From Oceanirhabdus sp942490885 (lineage in GTDB: Bacteria > Bacillota > Clostridia > Clostridiales > Clostridiaceae): a DNA stretch of 64,000 nucleotides. The translations under genes were made by a program, and so were the position numbers. The notes under the pieces are model-generated. The model saw only the letters and a program-made list of their open reading frames with translations, did no database searches and was not told where the DNA came from. Position 1 is the first letter of the stretch, and the number at the start of each line of letters is the position of its first letter. The stretch is from positions 3,472,001 to 3,536,000 of the forward strand of contig CALNYT010000002.1 of NCBI GenBank assembly GCA_942490885.1, written 5' to 3'. Below are positions 34,939 to 44,900 of the stretch, piece by piece.

Positions 34939-36300
34939 TTATAACGGCCTATCATTTTCTTCTTTCTCTTCAAATTCCTTCAATACTTGCTTTACTACTG
35001 CGGATAATCCAATTAATGCAATTAAGTTTGGAAAAACCATAAGTCCGTTAAAAGTATCTGCAAGTTCCCATACTAAATCAACTTTCATAGCCGAACCTGC
35101 TACTATAAATATTAAAACTAAAAATCTGTAAATATTTAAAGCTTTCTTTCCGAAAAGATATTTTACATTAGCTTCTCCAAAGAAGTACCATCCTACTATT
35201 GTAGAGAATGCAAAGAATAGTAGCGCTATAGCTATAAAACTCATTCCGAAGCTTCCCATTCCATTTACAAATGCCTTTTGTGTTAATGCGATACCTGTTG
35301 CTGAGGGAACTCCATTTGTATAAGTTAATGCACCAGATGTAAGTATTACAAGTGCAGTTAAAGTTAAAATTATAAAAGTGTCTATAAATACACCTACTAT
35401 AGCAACCAATCCTTGTTCACCAGGATGTTTAACTTTAGCAATTGCATGTGCATGAGGAGTAGACCCCATACCTGCTTCATTTGAAAATAATCCTCTAGCA
35501 ACACCATATCTCATTGCTTGTTTAATTCCTACACCCATTGCTCCACCAAATATAGCAGAAGGATTAAATGCACCTACAAAAATTAATCTAAAGGCTTCTC
35601 CAACTTGAGAACCATTTGTGATTATAATAAACAAACTTCCTATGATATAAATTAAAGCCATGATAGGAACTACTTTTTCTGTAAATGATGCAATACGACT
35701 AACACCACCCATGAAAATCAAACCAGCAAGTATTGCTACAACGATACCTACTATAATAGGATTGATACCAAAAGCAGAATTAAAAGCATCTCCTATTGAA
35801 TTCGATTGAACCATGTTTCCTATAAAACCTAATGCAAGTATAATTGTTATAGAGAAAAATGCAGCAAGCTTTTTACTTCCAAGTCCCTTTTCTATGTAAT
35901 ATGCAGGTCCTCCAGTTACTTCACCATCTTTCTTCTCTTTAAATTTTTGTGCTAGTGTTGCCTCTGCAAATATTGTACCCATTCCAAAGAAAGCACTTAA
36001 CCACATCCAAAAGATAGCTCCTGGTCCACCCGCAGCAATTGCAGTAGCAGCACCAGCTAAATTTCCAGTTCCTACCTGAGCAGCAATAGCTGTAGCTAAA
36101 GATTGAAACGATGACATTCCATCCTCTCCAGCTTTACTTCCTAGTTTAATTCCTCCAAATGCTTGTTTAAATGCTTTTTTAAATTTTCTAATTTGAACAA
36201 ATCTTAACTTAAAAGTAAAGTAAAGACCCGTTCCACAAAGCAAAAACATAAGTATAACGCCCCATAAAACACTGTTAATACTCTTGATAATCTCTAACAT
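34939..36300 (-). CDS. Sodium:alanine/glycine symporter (AGCS family)
   Basis: A 453-residue carrier with about 11 membrane helices. Diagnostic stretches: QVGTGNLAGAATAIAAGGPG near residue 75, FWMWLSAFFGMGTIFAEATL following it, and the conserved ARGLFSNEAGMGSTPHAHA near residue 270. It imports alanine or glycine with sodium across the cytoplasmic membrane. The start has an AAGGGAG site. It follows the APC permease gene in the same direction but is separated from it by a strong terminator, so it is transcribed on its own. Confidence 0.93.
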   Translation of the reverse strand: MLEIIKSINSVLWGVILMFLLCGTGLYFTFKLRFVQIRKFKKAFKQAFGGIKLGSKAGEDGMSSFQSLATAIAAQVGTGNLAGAATAIAAGGPGAIFWMWLSAFFGMGTIFAEATLAQKFKEKKDGEVTGGPAYYIEKGLGSKKLAAFFSITIILALGFIGNMVQSNSIGDAFNSAFGINPIIVGIVVAILAGLIFMGGVSRIASFTEKVVPIMALIYIIGSLFIIITNGSQVGEAFRLIFVGAFNPSAIFGGAMGVGIKQAMRYGVARGLFSNEAGMGSTPHAHAIAKVKHPGEQGLVAIVGVFIDTFIILTLTALVILTSGALTYTNGVPSATGIALTQKAFVNGMGSFGMSFIAIALLFFAFSTIVGWYFFGEANVKYLFGKKALNIYRFLVLIFIVAGSAMKVDLVWELADTFNGLMVFPNLIALIGLSAVVKQVLKEFEEKEENDRPL

Positions 36301-36639
36301 ATTATCGTCTCCCTTTTATAATGTCTTAAGATATTAAGTTATTACAAAGACTGTTAATAAATGTACGGTCTTCAAAAATATAATTCGACACAAAACCATA
36401 AAATCCCTTTTAAAATACTAAAAATTTTAAATATTATAACAAAAATGTACACAAAAAAACAAACACTAACTTTCCAGTTATCGCTATATACTAAGATACG
36501 TAATATAAACTGGAAGTTTATGTTTGTTGATATTTACCAAGTTGGCATTATAAGCACAATTTCCTGAAGTCTTATGATAGAATACATCCTCTCTATCAAA
36601 GACTTCAAAACAACATGATTAGGCTTTACAATTTCAACG
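36301..36639. other. AGCS promoter region
   Basis: 339 bases holding the terminator of the APC permease gene (36461-36525) and the AGCS promoter. I looked for a glycine riboswitch and did not find its conserved core. No gene seen. Confidence 0.4.
36461..36525 (-). terminator. Terminator of the APC permease gene
   Basis: On the minus strand AAACATAAACTTCCAGTT pairs with AACTGGAAAGTTAGTGTTT (few mismatches), followed by GTTTTTTTG. Confidence 0.75.
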
Positions 36640-37971
36640 TTATTCTTTAATACTATCTTTTTTATAAAATAATAACCCTGAAAGAAATACAACACTTGAA
36701 ATACCTAAATCAATTAATACAGAAGGCTTTGAAAGTCCCCCGTATACAACTATTGACGCACCGATAAGAGCCAGTATAGGAATAATAATTCTTCTTATAA
36801 TTGATAAATCTTTCATTTTTATCATAAATGCAATATAAATAACAATATAGATTCCATAAATTAAAGCTATTGGTAATTCAGAAATATCTACAAAGGTTCC
36901 ATTAGGAAATAATCCTGCAAAATTCATATACCAAACTATCAAATAAATACAAATTAAAACCAAACTTGCCATTGCAGAATTAGTAGGCATATTAGTTTTA
37001 CTATCTACTTTAGAAAAAAACTCTGGCTTTATACCTTGTCCACGAATAGCTAAAGAATAAAAGCCACGAGAACCTCCAAGTATCAGCCCATTAAGAGTAC
37101 CTAGACAAGATATTATTATAAATACTGTAAGAACAGAAGCTCCTAAACTTCCAAATACAACACCCGCAGCTGCATTAACAGCATTGTCTCCTTGTGCTAA
37201 AATTGTTTCAACAGGAATAATACCAACTATACCAAGAAAATATGTCACATATATAACTACTATAGCTATGGATCCAAACACAAGAGCTCTTGGAAGATTC
37301 TTTTTAGAATCTTTAATTTCACCATTAATCGTTGTGGCAATAATCCATCCTTCATATGCAAATGCTGTTCCTAATACAGCAGCTGCAAATCCATTTCCAC
37401 TAGCAACTTCACTTGTTGCTGTAGCAAAGTTTTCAAATAACATTCCATTATTAACTCCCTGAAATATTCCAATCACAGCAATAATAACTAAAGGAATCAT
37501 TTTAATTACTGTTGAAGCAACTTGAAACCTTCCTGATAATATAGGTGAAAAATAGTTTAGAAGATATACTCCTACCATATATATCACGGACATAATCCAT
37601 ACAAAGTTTCCATCTTGTTTAAATAAAACAGAAGTATAATTAGCAGCTACCCACGCAAGTACCGCCGCTAGTGCTGGATAATAAATAAGTCCATTAAACC
37701 ATCCAATTAAATAAGCAAACTTTTCTGAAACCATATTCTCAGCATAATCAACAATTCCATTTGACCTTTCAAATCTATTAGAACACTCAGCAAAAACTAA
37801 AGCTCCAAAAATCATAGACATTGCTCCAACCAACCATGCAATTAATGCTATTTTTGTATTCCCGCCTGAAGCCATTAGGATATTATCTGCCTTAAAAAAT
37901 ACCCCTGATCCAATTACTATACCAATAACCATGGCAACCGTTGTCCAAAGACCATATTTCTTTTCCATCAT
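36640..37971 (-). CDS. APC family amino acid permease
   Basis: A 443-residue protein with about 12 membrane helices. The helix 1 motif (VIGIVIGSGVFFKAD) is the glycine-rich substrate site of LAT-like APC carriers. YEGWIIATTINGEIKDSKKN near residue 210 and GGSRGFYSLAIRG near 300 are further family landmarks. Likely an exchanger or proton-coupled carrier for neutral amino acids; substrate not predictable. Two adjacent ATG codons follow GGAGAGTGGGAG; either could be used. Confidence 0.88.
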   Translation of the reverse strand: MMEKKYGLWTTVAMVIGIVIGSGVFFKADNILMASGGNTKIALIAWLVGAMSMIFGALVFAECSNRFERSNGIVDYAENMVSEKFAYLIGWFNGLIYYPALAAVLAWVAANYTSVLFKQDGNFVWIMSVIYMVGVYLLNYFSPILSGRFQVASTVIKMIPLVIIAVIGIFQGVNNGMLFENFATATSEVASGNGFAAAVLGTAFAYEGWIIATTINGEIKDSKKNLPRALVFGSIAIVVIYVTYFLGIVGIIPVETILAQGDNAVNAAAGVVFGSLGASVLTVFIIISCLGTLNGLILGGSRGFYSLAIRGQGIKPEFFSKVDSKTNMPTNSAMASLVLICIYLIVWYMNFAGLFPNGTFVDISELPIALIYGIYIVIYIAFMIKMKDLSIIRRIIIPILALIGASIVVYGGLSKPSVLIDLGISSVVFLSGLLFYKKDSIKE

Positions 37972-38385
37972 ACTCCCACTCTCCTCTTTCGCTTATCAAC
38001 TTTACACTTTTAAACTTTACATTGCTAAATTATAAGAATAAAAAAATATAGATGCATAATACATCTCTTATTATCATCCTTTTTATAATTAAAAAGTGAT
38101 TATTGAAATTTTCATTTTCCCCCATTACAGTGCTAAATCTTTTTTGTTGTTGTGAACCATTATATACAATTCTGCAATTTACGTCAACGTTTTTTTGAAT
38201 TTTCTAATTTTAGCTTTTGATTTAGAAAATACAGTTCTTTATTATTATCTTATTTTTATCCCCCTTGGAGCATAAGATATCATTCAAAAACCTCTCCATT
38301 CTACTAATAAATAAAATGTCTTTTATTTTTTCATTTATACTATATAATATAAACATACAATATATCGTTGGAGGATTTGCTTTTT
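37972..38385. promoter_or_regulatory. Divergent region between APC permease and greA-like gene
   Basis: 414 bases, very AT-rich. It must hold promoters in both directions; the ribosome binding site TTGGAGGA at 38368-38376 belongs to the greA-like gene. No gene or repeat seen. Confidence 0.4.
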
Positions 38386-38850
38386 ATGAATAATATACTG
38401 ACAGAAGACAATATGAAAAAATTAAAAGAAGAATTAGACTATCGTATGACTGTTAAAAGAGCTGAAATAGCAAGAGAAAAGTTAGAGGCTGCTGCACATG
38501 GGGATAGATCAGAAAATGCAGAATATAAAGAGGCATGTAGAAACTATAGAGAAAATGATAATAGAATTCAACATCTATTAACTATGATTTCAACAGCAAC
38601 TGTAATAGATGATGGAACTGTAGATAAGTCAATATTAGGCCTAAATTCTAAAGCTAGAATTAAATTTATAGATGATGACGAAGAAGAAATTATTACATTA
38701 GTAACTATTATGGATGCATCCCCTGTAAATATGTTTATTAGCATAGAATCAGATTTAGGAAAAACATTATGTGGAAAAAAAGTTGGGGACATAGTTGAAG
38801 TTAATGCTCCAGCAGAAAATTATACCGTAGAAATATTGGAAATACTATAA
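38386..38850 (+). CDS. GreA/GreB-family transcript cleavage factor
   Basis: A 154-residue protein from ATG 38386, with GGAGG 9 bases upstream; the TTG at 38368 lies inside that site. The N-terminal coiled-coil (residues 1-75) has acidic tip GDRSENAEYKE, matching the D-x-x-E-N residues that GreA inserts into the RNA polymerase channel to stimulate cleavage of backtracked RNA. The C-terminal FKBP-like domain binds the polymerase. It resembles short GreA paralogues and may not be the only GreA of the cell. It is followed 24 bases on by a dus gene, forming an operon. Confidence 0.88.
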   Translation: MNNILTEDNMKKLKEELDYRMTVKRAEIAREKLEAAAHGDRSENAEYKEACRNYRENDNRIQHLLTMISTATVIDDGTVDKSILGLNSKARIKFIDDDEEEIITLVTIMDASPVNMFISIESDLGKTLCGKKVGDIVEVNAPAENYTVEILEIL

Positions 38851-38874
38851 GAATATTTTCAAAGGAGTTACTAG

Positions 38875-39849
38875 ATGAAGTATTATTTAGCACCAATGCT
38901 TGGAATTACTGGATACATCTATAGGAATTCTTATGCAAAGATTTTTCATAATATTGATAAGTACTTTACACCCTTTATTGTTCCAAATAAAAGTAAAAGT
39001 TTTAAAACCAAAGATTTTATAGATGCTTTGCCTCAAAATAATAAAGGGGTGAATATAATCCCACAAATCCTTACTAATGATTCAATGGATTTTATTGCTA
39101 CTTCTAGAAAACTGCAAAAATTAGGGTATCATGAGATTAATTTAAATTTAGGTTGTCCTTCTAGAATAGTTGTTTCAAAATATAGAGGCTCAGGATTTTT
39201 AGCAAAACGAGAAGAACTTGATAGGTTTTTAGATGAAATATTTAAAATAGATGATATGACGATTTCTATAAAAACTAGGATAGGAAAAGACAGTCCAAAA
39301 GAATTTTACGAGCTAATAAAAATTTACAATAAATATCCTATAAAAGAATTAATTATCCATCCTAGAACGCAAAAAGATTTTTATGGGAATACTCCTAATT
39401 TAGAGGTATTTAAAGATGCATTATCTTTAAGCACTAATCCAATATGTTATAATGGTGATATTTTTACTGTTGAGGATCATAATAAATTAACAGAATCTTT
39501 TCCAGAAGTAAAATCAGTAATGCTAGGAAGAGGGATACTAGCTAATCCAGGGTTAGTAAATGAGATAAAAAATAATACCGTTATAGATAAGAAAGTATTT
39601 AAAGATTTTCATGATGAAATTTTAGGTAAATATATAGAATTATGTGATGAAGATATACATGTACTAATAAAAATGAAAGAACTGTGGGGATATATGAGTT
39701 ACATATTTTCAAACAATAAAGAATATCTTAAAAAAATAAAGAAATCACAAAACTTAAGTGATTACAATGAAGCAGTCTCAAGTTTATTTACTGAACAGGA
39801 AATTTTGGAAGGTGCTGGATTATTTACACAGGGCAACTGGGGTGTGTAG
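38875..39849 (+). CDS. tRNA-dihydrouridine synthase family protein
   Basis: A 324-residue TIM-barrel flavoenzyme. YYLAPMLGIT at the N-terminus (FMN site), EINLNLGCPSRIV near residue 88 with the catalytic Cys, KTRIG near 138, the LIIHPRTQKDFY segment near 161 and YNGDI / MLGRGILANPGL near 195-220 match the Dus family. It reduces uridines in tRNA with NADPH. The start has AAAGGAG 8 bases away. It is the second gene of an operon with the greA-like gene. Confidence 0.92.
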   Translation: MKYYLAPMLGITGYIYRNSYAKIFHNIDKYFTPFIVPNKSKSFKTKDFIDALPQNNKGVNIIPQILTNDSMDFIATSRKLQKLGYHEINLNLGCPSRIVVSKYRGSGFLAKREELDRFLDEIFKIDDMTISIKTRIGKDSPKEFYELIKIYNKYPIKELIIHPRTQKDFYGNTPNLEVFKDALSLSTNPICYNGDIFTVEDHNKLTESFPEVKSVMLGRGILANPGLVNEIKNNTVIDKKVFKDFHDEILGKYIELCDEDIHVLIKMKELWGYMSYIFSNNKEYLKKIKKSQNLSDYNEAVSSLFTEQEILEGAGLFTQGNWGV

Positions 39850-39851
39850 CG

Positions 39852-39917
39852 AGTATAGAAGTGTTTAGAGAAAAATACTTAGATAATAGTTTTATAACTG
39901 AAGCTCAAAATAATTAG
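39852..39917 (+). pseudogene. Remnant of a FliB-family gene
   Basis: The frame reads SIEVFREKYLDNSFITEAQN, closely matching DDIREKYLDASFINEV in the intact FliB-like gene (51244-52392); at DNA level the run from TTAGAGAAAAATACTTAGAT on is nearly identical. Only about 20 codons remain, ending in TAG. Confidence 0.55.
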
Positions 39918-39998
39918 CGAATAAGCACTCCTTGAGTAATCGAAGATGATTGAAAATCATTCCCTTATTAAAGATGAATAAACCCGATTTGAAATAAA

Positions 39999-40046
39999 TG
40001 AAAAGCTATGAAAACGGCTACATAACAGCATTTTCATAACTTTTCA
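39999..40046. terminator. Bidirectional terminator
   Basis: TGAAAAGCTATGAAAA pairs with TTTTCATAACTTTTCA (one mismatch), 16-base loop, between the dus operon and the convergent regulator gene. Confidence 0.75.
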
Positions 40047-40095
40047 TTAATATTTTTTTCCAATTTGTTTATTATGCAAGAGTTTTCTTTTAATG

Positions 40096-41403
40096 TTAAC
40101 TTACTTGACTCTTACAAAAATCAATTATTTTCTTTGCTTCCTTTTGATTATTATTTACCATGTGTAAATTTATCAATCTTAAAATAACCTTAGAATCTGA
40201 TTTTATCATCCTACTCTGTACTGATGAAAATATATGCTTCTGTACCTCTTCTATTGTACACTCTTCTACGTTTGGTATATACTCAATAAGCTTATTAAGA
40301 TCATAATCAATCATATCCATATTACTATGTCTCTTTGCAATTTCCAAAGATTTTAGAGTGTATTCATATGCAAGTTGCATATTATTTTCTTCTTTCTTAT
40401 TAGCATATGTCTCTGCTAATAATTTATATACTTCAGAAGCTAGATATTTTTTTTCAAACTCAGACTTATTATTCTCAATCTCTTGAATTATCATCTCTCT
40501 ATACTCATGGTAATCATTTTCTAATAAGCTACTAACTTCTATTATATTACCTAAACATAATATTCTTTTACCAAACAATTCTTTAGTATTATCGAGATTT
40601 TTATGCAACTCTTTAAATAACTTGAACGACTTATTTAAGTACCCTTGCTCTCTGTAGCAATTTCCTTTGATTATACTTATATTTATATTTAGATCAAAAA
40701 AATCTTCATCTTTTATTCTATCAAAAAGTTTTTCTATTTCATTCAATGCCTCTTGATGTCTGCCTATTCTTTTTAACATAAGAATTTTATTGTGTACAAT
40801 CTTATTCATTCGCTCCTGAGCTATTTCATTAGAAAGATTGTCACATACTTGTATACCCTCTTCAAATTTACCTAATCTATTATAGCAATGTGTCAACCCA
40901 ATCATCAACTTACCATAGTAATCACAATCAACACTGCTCATTTTAGCAAATTCATTCGCCATAGCTAAGTACTTACATGCAGTTTTTATATCATTCTCAA
41001 GTCTAAACTCTCTACCTAAATTTCCATAAATATATACCTTCATATAATTAAGTTCATACTTATTTACTATTGATATCATCTCATCAAGTAATTCTTCTGC
41101 ATCTACTCCAACCTCATCGATATACTTAAGAAAATCTTCATAAATTTGCTTTGCCTGATCCTCTTCTGTTATAAATATCTCATCAATATTTATATCTACA
41201 ACTATCTTTCTTTCCTTTATAAAACTCTTCAAGTTATTATGAATAACCTCTGCTGCTTTAGGTGTTAAAGACGCCTTATCTGTCTCAATCATACTTATTA
41301 AATTTCTAGTGATTATATCACCACTTAAGTCTTCTTGTTTAAGATTTAACTTCTTTCTAATATCCCTAACCCTTTGCCCTTGAGTAATAATAGTAAAGTC
41401 CAT
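40096..41403 (-). CDS. HTH-TPR transcription regulator, RRNPP-like
   Basis: About 435 residues from ATG 41403 (GGGAGGGCG upstream; the ATG at 41424 is out of place for it). Residues 3-60 form an XRE-type helix-turn-helix (RVRDIRKKLNLKQEDLSG, then TRNLISMIETDKASLTPKAA). The remaining 370 residues are helical repeats with TPR-like spacing (for example HCYNRLGKFEEGIQVCDNL). This layout is that of RRNPP sensors (PlcR, PrgX, Rgg, and Clostridium Qss/Qsr), which bind re-imported signal peptides in the TPR groove. It is divergent from a small secreted-peptide gene, with a doubled palindromic operator between them. Confidence 0.82.
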   Translation of the reverse strand: MDFTIITQGQRVRDIRKKLNLKQEDLSGDIITRNLISMIETDKASLTPKAAEVIHNNLKSFIKERKIVVDINIDEIFITEEDQAKQIYEDFLKYIDEVGVDAEELLDEMISIVNKYELNYMKVYIYGNLGREFRLENDIKTACKYLAMANEFAKMSSVDCDYYGKLMIGLTHCYNRLGKFEEGIQVCDNLSNEIAQERMNKIVHNKILMLKRIGRHQEALNEIEKLFDRIKDEDFFDLNINISIIKGNCYREQGYLNKSFKLFKELHKNLDNTKELFGKRILCLGNIIEVSSLLENDYHEYREMIIQEIENNKSEFEKKYLASEVYKLLAETYANKKEENNMQLAYEYTLKSLEIAKRHSNMDMIDYDLNKLIEYIPNVEECTIEEVQKHIFSSVQSRMIKSDSKVILRLINLHMVNNNQKEAKKIIDFCKSQVS

Positions 41404-41415
41404 TATTTCGCCCTC

Positions 41416-41445
41416 CCATTTCAATCCATTTCAATCCATTTCAAT
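41416..41445. repeat. 10-bp tandem repeat, three copies, in regulator leader
   Basis: CCATTTCAAT occurs three times head to tail between the regulator start and its nearest palindrome. It may be an operator array, or a slippage-prone spacer that tunes promoter-to-gene distance. Confidence 0.8.
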
Positions 41446-41448
41446 AAT

Positions 41449-41504
41449 AAGTAAATATTTACTTTCATGTTATCATATGTTATCATAAAAGTAAATATTT
41501 ACTT
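41449..41504. promoter_or_regulatory. Doubled palindromic operator flanking a 10-bp tandem repeat
   Basis: The perfect 16-base palindrome AAGTAAATATTTACTT occurs at 41449-41464 and again at 41489-41504, 40 bases apart. Between them ATGTTATCAT is repeated twice in tandem (41467-41486). This sits exactly between the divergent regulator and peptide genes, so it is the likely binding site of the HTH-TPR regulator, controlling both. Confidence 0.75.
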
Positions 41505-41526
41505 ATTCTTAGGGGGTCAATTAATA

Positions 41527-41703
41527 ATGAAAAAAATATTTAGTTTTGTTCTTTCAATCGCTTTAATGGGTAATATTGCATATTCTACTGTTGCTTTAGG
41601 AGAAACTAATCCTAAAGTAGAAAAACCAATACCTAAAAGTTCTACTATTAGATTAAATAGCACTTATACTAATGATATAGATCCTGACAGTTTTCCAGAA
41701 TAA
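41527..41703 (+). CDS. Small secreted peptide precursor, putative quorum-sensing signal
   Basis: 58 residues from ATG 41527, with an AGGGGGTC site 9 bases upstream. Residues 1 to about 26 are a Sec signal peptide (MKKIFSFVLSIALMGNIAYS then TVALGE). The remaining 32 residues are polar and end TYTNDIDPDSFPE. Precursors of RRNPP peptides have this form: a signal peptide and a short tail from which a 5-10-residue C-terminal or internal peptide is cut. No Cys pair and no Gly-Gly leader, so not a typical bacteriocin. Its partner is the divergent HTH-TPR regulator. Confidence 0.72.
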   Translation: MKKIFSFVLSIALMGNIAYSTVALGETNPKVEKPIPKSSTIRLNSTYTNDIDPDSFPE

Positions 41704-41790
41704 AACCTTAATTTTTAAATTTTTTATTATCTAATATCATTTACTAACTTTAACAATACAATGTTCTGAACATATCTAAACACTATTAGA

Positions 41791-41834
41791 AATAAACCAT
41801 CCACCAAGTTTTAATCTTTGGTGGATGGTTTATT
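41791..41834. terminator. Bidirectional terminator, peptide gene / Wadjet operon
   Basis: AATAAACCATCCACCAA pairs with TTGGTGGATGGTTTATT, 10-base loop; a strong hairpin between convergent units. Confidence 0.88.
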
Positions 41835-41935
41835 CTTCACTTTCATTTAAAAGATAAAAGTGAATTATAGGACTCTCTCATCACCCCTCAAAATCATATG
41901 AAACAATTTCAGCTTATCTCCTCGCTCTTCTGAAT

Positions 41936-44900
41936 CTAAAACCAAGAAAGTTGGTCTTTACTTATGGTAAAATCAGAGAGCTCTAGGGTTTCTTCACTTC
42001 CAGCTTTAAAGGATACATTTTCCTTATTTCTAAACTTATCTTCTACAACCTTTGCAACATAAATTTTATTAAACCTATTATATACTGAACTTCCTCCAAT
42101 ACCAGAAAAACAAATTAACTGCATGTTGTATTTCTCAGCTATCTGAAACATGGGTTCAAGTAGATGATCTGCATTAGTTTTTGCAAAAGGATTATCCATG
42201 ATTAAAATCTTTCTCTCTTCCTTATTATCAATATCAGTTTCCCTTTTTCTCATATATGACATTAGGCTTGAAAGTAATATGAACATTGAAACAAACTTTT
42301 CTCCACCTGAATTTTGAGATAGAGCCTCCTTCCATCTTTTCCTTACAAGACCTGTCTTCTCAATTTTCTTAATGGTTACATGAATTCTATTAATATTACC
42401 AATAAGCTTACTCAAAAGCTCTGCACTTTGTATATCACTTTCTAGTTCCTTTGAGTAATCCTCTTCAAAGCTTCCATAATAAAGAACCTTTCCTTTAATA
42501 TACTCTTCTAAAGCTACTTCATCTTTCTCTTCTGGGATAGTTATATCAAGCAGCTTTTGTGTCTTTCCTAAATGCTTGATGCTTGACTTCTTATCTATAG
42601 TTCTAAGCTCACCCAGAACATGATTAGCATATCTTTGTATTTCATTTATTACAACTTCTTCCTCAGACATTATTGAGCTTAACTCCAACTCTAAGGTTCT
42701 TACTCTTCTATCCACTACTTCAAGCAGTGATTCTATATCACTATGCCCTAAAATCTTATTATCCTTATTTGAATAAGCAAAAAGTCGTTCCTTAACAAAC
42801 CTGTTTTTATCCCTGTACTTTTCATGAATTGTGTTAATCTCTTTTGTGATTTTACCTTCAATCTCATCAATCTGCCTTTTTACTTCTTCATAAGCTTTTA
42901 TATAGCTTTCAATTTCCTTAATAGCAGCTTCAAGATTAGTAAAATCAAAAATAAACTCCTTGTTGTTAGTAGAAAAGCTTCTATAAAAGCCTAGCTTCTG
43001 TTTTAAAAACTTCAGTTTATCAATCTGCTCAAGGTAATCCTTAATAATCTCGTTATTTTCCTTTAAATCCTCTTTGATTCTTTTTTCTCTACTCTTAAAA
43101 TTTGAATCTTTAATTTTTTCCTTGGAAATAGGCCCTTCAAAGTTAAGCTTTTCAATATCTTCTACCTCTCTCTGCTTTTTCTCAATAATTATAGACAATT
43201 CCTTATCTAAGCTATTAATTTCCCTCTGTAAACCATTAAGCTCAACTTCTAAAGCATTGATATTACCTCTTAATTCACCTAAATATTGCTCTGAAAAAAC
43301 TACTTTTTTATATTCCTCAGAAAGATTTCCTTCGGCTGCAATTCTATTAACTCTTACCTGTACCTTATTAATCTTATCACTTAACCTTCTTTCCTGCTCT
43401 TTATCTCTTTTAATATCATCTCCAAGCTGTTTTTCACATGCCTGAAGCTTACCTTCTATAACGTTTTTATCTTCTTTAAGAATAACTGCACCTTCAATAT
43501 TTTTATACAATTCAAATTGAGCTGCTGTAACTTTAATAACATTCTTTAATTCACCAATCGCAACCTTTAAATTACTACGTTCATCCAAAAGCTGAGAATA
43601 ATCTTCTTTTAAGCTTTCTAATCTTTTAGTTAAAGTCTCCATGTTCTTTTTTATTTGAAGCAACTCATTATTATATTTTTTAAATTCCTCATGGTTCACT
43701 AAAAACTCATTAAAGCTCTCTTTCTGTTCCTTTAATGCCATTAGCATCTTTTCTAAAGCATTACGTTCACTAGAATTTTTTTCTCTTCTCTCTTCATTTT
43801 TTAACACTGCTTCATTACATCTAGCTATGACTTCTTCTAGTTCTTTTATACCACTTTCTATTTTCTTTATTTCTATTTCAAGGGTCTCATTCTCGCTTCC
43901 CTCATAATTATAGTTAGCCAAGATTATTTCATATTCTTTATTCCTATCAACAGCAGCTTTAATATTTTCAATATCAAAACTTAATATTTTTATTTCTTGT
44001 CTTAAACTCTTTAATAGCTCTGCCCTTTTCTCTTCATCTATAAGAAGATAATTAAAAGCTACCACAAATTCCTGATTTTCAATGGTTAAAACATCATTAT
44101 TTTTACCTATTTTTAAACCTTTATTTAAATCACTTTTATTTAAAATAGGAATAGGGATAGAAGTATACACCTCAATACTTTCATTTTTAAGCAGCTCAAT
44201 ATCCCTAGTGCTTAAAATTATACCGTATGGAAAGAAAGGATTATTTTTAACTAAATTTTCTTTCTCTTCCTTGGTTCCCTTATAATTTTGCAGCCAATTA
44301 AGTCCATATTCAAAGGATATTCCTTTATTTTCAAAGCTTTCTGTAACTTCCTTTGGTATCTTAACTAGTCCTGTTTCATACCTGTTTATTGTCTCTTCTA
44401 TTTCTCTTACCTTCTCCTGCTCTCTGCTTAAGTTCTCTTGCAATTTCATATTTTCACTTATTAAAACTTCTTTGAGTTTTTCTTTATATGAAACCACATT
44501 TAAAGGTAAATCCTTAATTCTAAGTATCTCTAAAATCTTAGCTGTTTCCTTATTAAAAACCTCTAATTCATTATTCTTTTTTCCTAAACTTAACTTCTCT
44601 GTAGTTAAATCCCTTAAAGTAGCTTCAGCTTTTTCTTTAATAATTTTATTTTCAGCTATTAAAGACTCAGCTTCCTTAACCAATTTATTCTCCTTAGAAA
44701 TACCATCCTTAATTTTTTGATCAATGGTTAAACTATACTTTTCTAATTCTGTCTGTGTATATTCATTTAACAAAGGATTTCTTAATAAATCAAAATCTCT
44801 ATATTTTTTTATAAATTTATCTTCATTTTTTTCAAAAACTTCTATCTTATTCTTTGCTACTGCTTCTTCACTAATATATTTCTTAATCTCAGAATTTATA

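Noticed and set aside
36301..36639. Possible glycine riboswitch before the alanine/glycine carrier
   Set aside because: I could not find the conserved glycine-aptamer core; the only strong structure is the terminator of the upstream gene.
41416..41486. CRISPR-like repeat array
   Set aside because: Repeats are 10 bases, directly adjacent without spacers, and lie in a promoter; they are operators or slippage repeats.
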